DNA of 19,260 nt from Prolixibacteraceae bacterium (GTDB lineage Bacteria > Bacteroidota > Bacteroidia > Bacteroidales > Prolixibacteraceae), in contig SKHV01000212.1 in NCBI GenBank assembly GCA_007116765.1, positions 1 through 19,260 on the forward strand, written 5' to 3'. Positions 13,170 to 19,260 of this stretch are shown piece by piece (the stretch's first letter is position 1; each line of letters opens with the position of its first letter). The notes beneath the pieces are model-generated. The model ran no database searches and was not told where the DNA came from. It saw nothing but the letters and a program-made list of their open reading frames with translations. A program made the position numbers and the translations under genes.

Positions 13170-14948
13170 ATGAAACAAATTGTCATTTTTGCCCTAATCA
13201 TTTTTGTTGCAACAGGCATTTATGCCGAAAACCCCGGTAGTTTTGCCATGCAAAACATTTACAGCAGGAATACCACGAGCCTTAACGGCAGCTGGCAGTC
13301 CATAATCGACCCCACCAATAACGGCGAATGGCGCCAGGTGTGGAAAGAACCGGTAATTGAAAATAATCATCAGTTTTTTGAATACTCCTTCGATGGAGGG
13401 CCAACCCTCAATGTACCCGGCGATTTCAACTCTCAATTACCCGAACTGAAGTTTTACGAAAGCACCATTTGGTACCGCCGGCACTTCAACCTTGAACCCG
13501 AAACAGGCAAACGCTACTTTCTGCATTTTGGGGCAGTAAACTACAAAGCCAAAGTTTACCTCAACGAAGAAGAAATTGGCACGCACGAAGGCGGCTTCAC
13601 CCCGTTTCAGTTTGAAATAAGCAACAAAGTGAAACCCGGACAAAACACCATTGTGGTATGGGTAAACAACCGCCGGAGCAAAGACGGGGTGCCTGCCGAA
13701 GGCTACGACTGGCTCAACTACGGCGGCATTACCCGCGATGTGCACCTTGTCACTACCAATCAAACTTATATCGACGATTATTTCATTCAACTAAAAAAAG
13801 GGTCGAAAAATGAGGTGGACGGTTGGATTAAACTCAACGGACAACAAAAAAGCCAAACCATAAAAATCAGCATCCCTGAGCTGAACAGGGAATTAAGCGT
13901 TCGTACAAACCCTGACGGACATGCCAAGGTGAATTTTGCTGCCGATTTTGATTTATGGACACCCGAAAACCCGAAATTATACGAAGTAATCATCGAAGCT
14001 GAAAGCGATAAAATTACCGACCGCATTGGTTTTAGGAGTATTGAAGTGGATGGCACGCAAGTACTGCTCAACGGCGAAGCCATTTTCATGAAAGCCATAA
14101 ACATACACGAGGAAAACCCGTTTACCGAAGCACGTGCCGCAAGTGTGGCCGACAACAAAATACTGCTCGACTGGGCAAAGGAACTGGGCTGCAACATGGT
14201 GCGCCTGTCGCACTACCCGCACAACGAAATGATGGTGCGCATGGCCGAAGAAATGGGCTTAATGGTTTGGAGCGAAATTCCTGTTTACCAGCACATCAAC
14301 TTCGAAAACCCGCAAACGGTAGAGCTGATGAACCACATGCTCAGGGAAATGATACACCGCGACAAAAACCGTTGTGCAGTTGTTATCTGGTCGGTTTCGA
14401 ACGAGACCTATTCGTCGCCGGCACGCGACAAGGCCAACATCGGCATGGCCAACATATGCCGCGAAATGGACCCTGCCCGCCTGGTATCCAAAGCCTTCAG
14501 TAACCAGAGCTACCGCAACAACACCTTCGATGTGTGGGACACACTCACCTGCCATTTCGATGTTCTTTCAATAAACGAATACATAGGCTGGTACATTCCG
14601 TGGCAAGGCGAACCTTCCGACATTAAATGGAATTTCGTGTGCGAGAAACCTCTGTTTATTTCAGAATTTGGTGGTGAGTCACATTACGGGAGCAATCATG
14701 GTCCCAAGCACATGGCAGCCTATTGGAGCGACGAATACCTTGAAAACATTTACAAAAACCAGGTGAAAATGTTCGATGCCACACCCAATCTGGTGGGGGT
14801 TTGCCCCTGGCTGCTGGTCGATTACCGTTCAACCAGCCGTCTGCACCCCGTTTACCAAAGCGGATGGAACCGCAAGGGCCTGATTTCAGACAAAGGGATG
14901 AAAAAGAAAGCCTGGCATATAATGCATGATTATTTTATGCGCAAATAA
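13170..14948 (+). CDS. Exported GH2 beta-glucuronidase-like glycosidase
   Basis: A 592-residue glycoside hydrolase family 2 protein with a Sec signal peptide (1-19, GIYA/E) and no lipobox Cys, so probably periplasmic. Domains: sugar-binding jelly roll about 36-192, Ig-like about 195-290, TIM barrel about 291-592. Acid/base Glu412 is in WSVSNET and nucleophile Glu499 in FISEFGG. The stretch FDVLSINEYIGWYI resembles the E. coli GusA segment, and N567-R568-K569-G fits the N-x-K motif that holds the uronate carboxylate in beta-glucuronidases. Expected action: removal of terminal beta-linked glucuronic (possibly galacturonic) acid from glycans or glucuronides. The E. coli enzyme is cytosolic, whereas this one is exported. 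The second GH2 gene follows after 89 nt with its own -7 box. Exact substrate is inferred, not shown. Confidence 0.88.
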   Translation: MKQIVIFALIIFVATGIYAENPGSFAMQNIYSRNTTSLNGSWQSIIDPTNNGEWRQVWKEPVIENNHQFFEYSFDGGPTLNVPGDFNSQLPELKFYESTIWYRRHFNLEPETGKRYFLHFGAVNYKAKVYLNEEEIGTHEGGFTPFQFEISNKVKPGQNTIVVWVNNRRSKDGVPAEGYDWLNYGGITRDVHLVTTNQTYIDDYFIQLKKGSKNEVDGWIKLNGQQKSQTIKISIPELNRELSVRTNPDGHAKVNFAADFDLWTPENPKLYEVIIEAESDKITDRIGFRSIEVDGTQVLLNGEAIFMKAINIHEENPFTEARAASVADNKILLDWAKELGCNMVRLSHYPHNEMMVRMAEEMGLMVWSEIPVYQHINFENPQTVELMNHMLREMIHRDKNRCAVVIWSVSNETYSSPARDKANIGMANICREMDPARLVSKAFSNQSYRNNTFDVWDTLTCHFDVLSINEYIGWYIPWQGEPSDIKWNFVCEKPLFISEFGGESHYGSNHGPKHMAAYWSDEYLENIYKNQVKMFDATPNLVGVCPWLLVDYRSTSRLHPVYQSGWNRKGLISDKGMKKKAWHIMHDYFMRK

Positions 14949-15002
14949 AGCGCCTATCAACCATCGAAAAGAGAATACATACAAGCATCGAATCTTTTTT
15001 GT

Positions 15003-15010
15003 TAGATTTG
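15003..15010 (+). promoter_or_regulatory. Putative -7 promoter box for the GH2 beta-galactosidase
   Basis: The bases read TAGATTTG, a match to TAnnTTTG, 27 nt before the ATG at 15038. No clear -33 element. It suggests the second GH2 gene can be transcribed independently of the first. Confidence 0.42.
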
Positions 15011-15037
15011 TGAAACTAACTTGAAAACATAATACAA

Positions 15038-18000
15038 ATGAGACAAACCTTACTGTTACTATTAATCTCATTCACCCTTAGCACAGTGAATGCACAACAA
15101 AACGAATGGAAGAATCTCGAAATAGTTGAAGTTGGAACTGAGCCCAAACGGGCCGATTTTATGTATTTCGACACCCGCGAAAAAGCACTTCAAAATAACA
15201 TAAAACAGTCCGATTTCTATCAATCGCTGAACGGGAGCTGGTATTTTAACTGGAGCCGCAAACCGGCACAACGTCCGGCCGGATTTTTTAAACCCGCTTA
15301 TGATTATTCCAAATGGGACAAAATAAAAGTCCCGGCCAATTGGGAAATGGAAGGTTACGGAGTGCCTTATTATGTAAACATTGGATACCCGTTCCCCAAA
15401 GATGCTCCCAATGTTCCCGAGGATTACAACCCCGTAGGCTCGTACATCAAAGAATTTTCGATACCCGAAAGTTGGACCGAAAAAGAAGTATTCGTGCATT
15501 TTGCCGGGGTTAGCTCAGCTTATTATGTTTGGATAAACGGTAAGTACCTGGGCTACAACGAAGACACCAAAACCGGGGCAGAATTCAACATTACCCCACA
15601 CCTGAAAAGTGGCAAGAACACGCTGGCGGTTGAAGTATATCGCTGGTGCAGCGGCAGCTACCTCGAAGACCAGGACTTTTGGCGACTGAGCGGCATTGAG
15701 CGCGATGTGTTTGTTTATGCAGCAAACCCGGTCGCCATTCGCGATATAAACATTACAGCCGGGCTGGATGAAAACTATCAACACGGAAAACTCAATATAG
15801 ACCTGCTGTTGAACAAGTTTAACCGTAGGGCACAAAAAGCGAGTGTGAAGGTTGAATTAATTAACCGTGCCGATAATTCAACGGTGTTCCAAAGCGCACA
15901 GGAAGTTGATTTTGGCCGCAGAACCGAAACCAAACTGAATATTCAACAAAGCATAGAAAACCCGCTATTGTGGAGTGCCGAAACTCCCAATTTATACGAT
16001 TTACTGATTGAAGTATCAGCTCCCGGCATGCAAAGCCAGTACATTTCGCAACGGGTGGGCTTCCGCACGGTAGAAATCAAAGGAGGACAACTGTTGGTGA
16101 ACGGGCAAGCAATTCTGCTGAAAGGAGTTAACCGCCACGACCACAACCACATTACCGGGCATGTAATATCGCGCGAAAACATGCTACGCGACATTGAGTT
16201 AATGAAACAATTCAACATCAATGCCGTGCGCAGCAGTCACTACCCCAACAACATGCTCTGGTACGAACTGTGCAACGAACACGGCCTTTATGTAATTGAT
16301 GAGGCCAACATTGAAGCACACGGCTACCTGGAATACACTCCAACACCCGAATATTTCAACAAAGGCACATCGATAGTTGCCACACAACCCGAGTGGGTTC
16401 CGGCACTGATGCAAAGAGTGCAAAACATGGTAAAACGCTCGCGCAACAACCCAAGTATCATTATTTGGTCATTGGGCAACGAAACCGGCACCGGCCCCAA
16501 TTACGACAAAATGTACCAATGGATAAAGGATGCCGATTCAACACGACCGGTACAAAACGAACCTAGCTACCGCGAACCGAATACCGATATAGTGGTGCCT
16601 ATGTACTATACAGTTGGGCAATTGAAGCATTATGTAACTACCAACCCGACACGGCCGCTCATTATGTGCGAATACAGCCACTCGATGAACAACAGCACCG
16701 GCAACTTGCAGGATTACTGGGACGTGATTAAATCGCACCCACAATTACAAGGCGGTTTTATTTGGGACTGGATGGACCAGGGGCTTCTGCAAACCTCGCC
16801 AAACGGACAACAATACTGGGCTTATGGGGCTGATTTTGGACCAAGAGGAGTTCGCAGCGATAACGAATTTTGTATTAACGGGCTTGTTTTTGCCGACCAA
16901 ACCCCGCAACCTGCATTATACGAGGTGAAAAAAGTGTATCAGGATGTTCAGTTCGAAGCTATCGACATAGCGAATGGCCAATTCAGCATTGTAAACGAAT
17001 TCTTTTTCAGAAACATTAAAAATTATGTTGTAACCTACGAAATTATCGAAAACGGAAAACCCGTTTACAGCAATGAATTTGTAATAGAGGACGATATACT
17101 TCCACAAAAAACAGCTGAAATTAAGGCAAATTACGAAAATGTTTCATTCTCCCCCACGAATGAATACTTCATTTCCTTCAGTTTAAAAACCCCTAAAAAG
17201 GAAGGTTTAGTTCCCGAAGGTCACATAATTGCACAAGAGCAATTCCAGATTCAAGAAGCAAAATTATCAATTCCAAACATGGCTTTTGACGGATTGCAGC
17301 CACTCGAAACACTTTCACACCACAACAGGATTACCATTAGCGGAGAAAATTTCACCATTGAGTTCGACAAGCAAAGCGGCCAACTCAACAACTATGTTTT
17401 TGAAGCAAAAGCATTGCTAAAGGACAACCTAGTCCCTAATTTTTGGCGACTGCCGCTAAGCAACGACCGTGGAAACAATATGCAGGAACGCACTGCTATG
17501 TGGAAGGATGTGGATTCAAAAATGGAGGACAGAAAACTCGAAATACTTTCGCAGAATACGGATTCGGTAGTCATTGAATTTACAGCAACCATCACTTCGG
17601 GCAATTCAAATTACAGCAACCTGTACACCGTTTACCGCGATGGCTCCATTAAGGTAAAAGCCGCAATCGAAATAAGCGACGATGAAACCCCGGAACTGCC
17701 CCGTTTTGGCATGAAGCTGGTAATGCCGGGCGACTACTCGCAAATGACATGGTACGGGCGCGGGCCGCACGAAAACTACATTGACCGCAACACCAGTGCT
17801 TTTGTTGGTTTGTACTCGGGCAGTGTTATGGAGCAATATGTGCCCTATGTTTTCCCGCAGGAAAATGGCAACAAAACCGATGTGCGCTGGGTTACATTAA
17901 GCAACGAAGAAGGCTTTGGATTAAAATTCTCAGGCATAGAACCACTGGGCATTAATGCCCACCACTATCTCGAAAGCGATTTCGACGAGCGTGTAAAACA

Positions 18001-18172
18001 CTCCATCGATGTACCGTTCCGCAACCTTACCGAAATTTGCATCGATTATAAGCAAATGGGAGTTGGTGGCGATAACAGCTGGGGCGCGCACCCACACGAG
18101 CAATACAAGCTTAACGAAAACACGTATAGTTATGAGTTTAATATAAAACCATTCAAAAACATTGTTAATTGA
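15038..18172 (+). CDS. Exported GH2 beta-galactosidase (LacZ-type)
   Basis: A 1044-residue LacZ-type protein, with a Sec signal peptide (1-19, TVNA/QQ) that E. coli LacZ lacks, hence likely periplasmic. Five-domain layout: sugar-binding jelly roll about 55-230, Ig-like about 235-340, TIM barrel about 345-640, a second Ig-like domain about 645-745, and the beta-galactosidase small-chain domain about 763-1040 (NDRGNNMQERTAMW, WYGRGPHENYIDR). Acid/base Glu482 is in SLGNETGTGPNYD, nucleophile Glu545 in IMCEYSHSMNNSTGN, and substrate-contact GVNRHDHN and GGFIWDWMDQG are intact. It hydrolyses terminal beta-D-galactosides; in Bacteroidota such exported enzymes usually act on galactose-bearing glycans and not only lactose. 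It follows the glucuronidase-like gene by 89 nt and ends 8 nt from the convergent transporter gene. Confidence 0.94.
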   Translation: MRQTLLLLLISFTLSTVNAQQNEWKNLEIVEVGTEPKRADFMYFDTREKALQNNIKQSDFYQSLNGSWYFNWSRKPAQRPAGFFKPAYDYSKWDKIKVPANWEMEGYGVPYYVNIGYPFPKDAPNVPEDYNPVGSYIKEFSIPESWTEKEVFVHFAGVSSAYYVWINGKYLGYNEDTKTGAEFNITPHLKSGKNTLAVEVYRWCSGSYLEDQDFWRLSGIERDVFVYAANPVAIRDINITAGLDENYQHGKLNIDLLLNKFNRRAQKASVKVELINRADNSTVFQSAQEVDFGRRTETKLNIQQSIENPLLWSAETPNLYDLLIEVSAPGMQSQYISQRVGFRTVEIKGGQLLVNGQAILLKGVNRHDHNHITGHVISRENMLRDIELMKQFNINAVRSSHYPNNMLWYELCNEHGLYVIDEANIEAHGYLEYTPTPEYFNKGTSIVATQPEWVPALMQRVQNMVKRSRNNPSIIIWSLGNETGTGPNYDKMYQWIKDADSTRPVQNEPSYREPNTDIVVPMYYTVGQLKHYVTTNPTRPLIMCEYSHSMNNSTGNLQDYWDVIKSHPQLQGGFIWDWMDQGLLQTSPNGQQYWAYGADFGPRGVRSDNEFCINGLVFADQTPQPALYEVKKVYQDVQFEAIDIANGQFSIVNEFFFRNIKNYVVTYEIIENGKPVYSNEFVIEDDILPQKTAEIKANYENVSFSPTNEYFISFSLKTPKKEGLVPEGHIIAQEQFQIQEAKLSIPNMAFDGLQPLETLSHHNRITISGENFTIEFDKQSGQLNNYVFEAKALLKDNLVPNFWRLPLSNDRGNNMQERTAMWKDVDSKMEDRKLEILSQNTDSVVIEFTATITSGNSNYSNLYTVYRDGSIKVKAAIEISDDETPELPRFGMKLVMPGDYSQMTWYGRGPHENYIDRNTSAFVGLYSGSVMEQYVPYVFPQENGNKTDVRWVTLSNEEGFGLKFSGIEPLGINAHHYLESDFDERVKHSIDVPFRNLTEICIDYKQMGVGGDNSWGAHPHEQYKLNENTYSYEFNIKPFKNIVN

Positions 18173-18180
18173 AACAACTC

Positions 18181-19215
18181 CTAAAAACTGCTTTTTTTCC
18201 TGTTGGCAAAGGCTACCAGCGATAGCATAACCGGCACTTCGACCAGTACACCAACTACGGTTACCAGTGCAGCCGGCGACTGCAAGCCAAACAATGCAAT
18301 GGCCACGGCTACTGCCAATTCGAAAAAGTTACTGGCGCCAATCATAGCAGATGGAGCACAAACATTGTATTTCAATTTCAGTTTTTTGCCGCCATACCAG
18401 GCCACAAAAAATATAAAATAAGTTTGTATCACTAACGGCACGGCAGCTAAAAGAATAATAAGCGGATTGTTAATTATGTTTTGTCCCTGAAAGGCAAACA
18501 AAAACACAAGGGTCACCAACAAGGCTATAATGCTTACAGGTTTTAGTTTATGGAGGAAAACATTTTTGAACCACTCCTTACCTTTGGCTTTAAAAAGCAT
18601 ACGTTGTGTGATAACACCGGCTACCAGCGGAACAACCACAAAAATGAGCACACTGGCTATTAAAGTATCGTAAGGGATTATTACATCGGTAATGCCCAAC
18701 AGTAAACCTACAATTGGCACAAAAGCTACCAAAATTATTAAATCGTTTACCGCAACTTGTACAAGTGTATAGTTTGGGTCACCATCGGAAAGGTAGGACC
18801 AAACGAATACCATTGCCGTACAGGGAGCTGCACCCAGAATTATTGCACCGGCAATGTATTCTCCTGCTAAAGCCGGGTCAATCCATGCCGCATAAATTTT
18901 AGTAAAGAATATCCAGGCAAAAAAGGCCATGGTAAATGGTTTAATCAGCCAGTTGATAACAATTGTCCAAACCACACCGCGCGGTTTTTTACCCACTTTT
19001 TTTATACTGGTAAAATCTATCTGCAACATCATGGGGTAAATCATGAGCCATATTAAAATAGCAACCGGAATATTCACATTTGCGATTTCGAGGCTACTGA
19101 TTACCTGAATGCCGTCTCCTGCAAAATGCCCCAGCCCAATACCTGCCAAAATACCTAAGGCAACCCATATAGTTAAATACTTTTCGAAAAAACCAATTTG
19201 TTTTTTTGTTTCCAT
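18181..19215 (-). CDS. acr3: ACR3-family arsenite efflux permease
   Basis: A 344-residue inner-membrane protein with about ten hydrophobic segments, of the ACR3 branch of the bile/arsenite/riboflavin transporter superfamily. It exports arsenite, driven by the proton gradient. Family marks are the N-terminal KYLTIWVALGILAGIGLG, WLMIYPMMLQIDF, the conserved Cys132 in LGAAPCTAMVFVWS, NDLIILVAFVPI, and Glu299 in IGASNFFELAVAVAIALFG; the Cys and Glu are the residues usually needed for arsenite transport. Length is normal (about 340-370). The ATG at 19215 gives the expected N-terminus. Only 45 nt lie upstream in the window and show no TAnnTTTG box, so an arsR or other ars genes may lie beyond the edge. 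No arsenic gene is on the downstream side. Confidence 0.94.
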   Translation of the reverse strand: METKKQIGFFEKYLTIWVALGILAGIGLGHFAGDGIQVISSLEIANVNIPVAILIWLMIYPMMLQIDFTSIKKVGKKPRGVVWTIVINWLIKPFTMAFFAWIFFTKIYAAWIDPALAGEYIAGAIILGAAPCTAMVFVWSYLSDGDPNYTLVQVAVNDLIILVAFVPIVGLLLGITDVIIPYDTLIASVLIFVVVPLVAGVITQRMLFKAKGKEWFKNVFLHKLKPVSIIALLVTLVFLFAFQGQNIINNPLIILLAAVPLVIQTYFIFFVAWYGGKKLKLKYNVCAPSAMIGASNFFELAVAVAIALFGLQSPAALVTVVGVLVEVPVMLSLVAFANRKKSSF

Positions 19216-19260
19216 ATTTATACTCTTTCTTACAATTTTGTATCGATTTATTTTAATGCA

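Noticed and set aside
13787..14555. Several minus-strand frames opposite the first GH2 gene
   Set aside because: They are shadows of a GC-richer coding stretch with codon bias; the plus-strand product is a complete GH2 enzyme.
1..19260. tRNA genes, CRISPR arrays, insertion sequences, phage genes
   Set aside because: I looked for regular repeats, inverted terminal repeats with transposases, and tRNA-like T-loops, and found none by eye; a tRNA or RNA search tool was not available.

Overview
The window looks like a chromosomal segment of a Bacteroidota bacterium, probably an environmental Bacteroidales/Marinilabiliales-type organism. The evidence is a T9SS-type C-terminal sorting tail on a large secreted protein, many Sec-exported outer-membrane beta-barrel proteins, exported GH2 glycosidases, little sign of Shine-Dalgarno sequences, and TAnnTTTG-type -7 promoter boxes 23 to 43 nt upstream of six start codons. 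No tRNA, rRNA, CRISPR array, insertion sequence or prophage was seen. Genus cannot be told from the sequence alone.

Layout. (1) 1-4092 (+): the 3' part of a giant secreted CotH-kinase protein cut by the window edge; it has a PA14-like domain nested inside a lamin-tail domain and ends in a T9SS tail. (2) 4096-4974 (-): a LacX-type aldose 1-epimerase, divergent from purE (5180-5686, +), which ends in a strong intrinsic terminator. (3) 5781-8672 (+): a two-gene unit of a PorV/FadL-like barrel followed by a large barrel carrying an N-terminal ComEA-like helix-hairpin-helix domain. (4) 8727-10527 (+): a PlsC-like acyltransferase overlapping by 8 nt a HAD phosphatase. (5) 10508-12788 (-): a small outer-membrane barrel downstream of recJ, with its 3' end overlapping the HAD gene tail to tail. 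(6) An AT-rich gap of about 380 nt. (7) 13170-18172 (+): two exported GH2 enzymes, a beta-glucuronidase-like protein with an N-x-K motif and a LacZ-type beta-galactosidase. (8) 18181-19215 (-): an ACR3 arsenite efflux permease.

The genes do not form one pathway. purE, recJ, the acyltransferase and the HAD phosphatase are housekeeping-type. The two GH2 enzymes probably cooperate in trimming glycans that contain uronic acid and galactose; no susC/susD, sulfatase or lyase lies in view. The CotH protein is an extracellular or surface protein whose own secretion apparatus is not in the window. The least understood element is the PorV-like/HhH-barrel pair, the best candidate here for an undescribed envelope system. 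The evidence is architecture only, and the HhH hairpins look degenerate, so a DNA-handling role should not be assumed.
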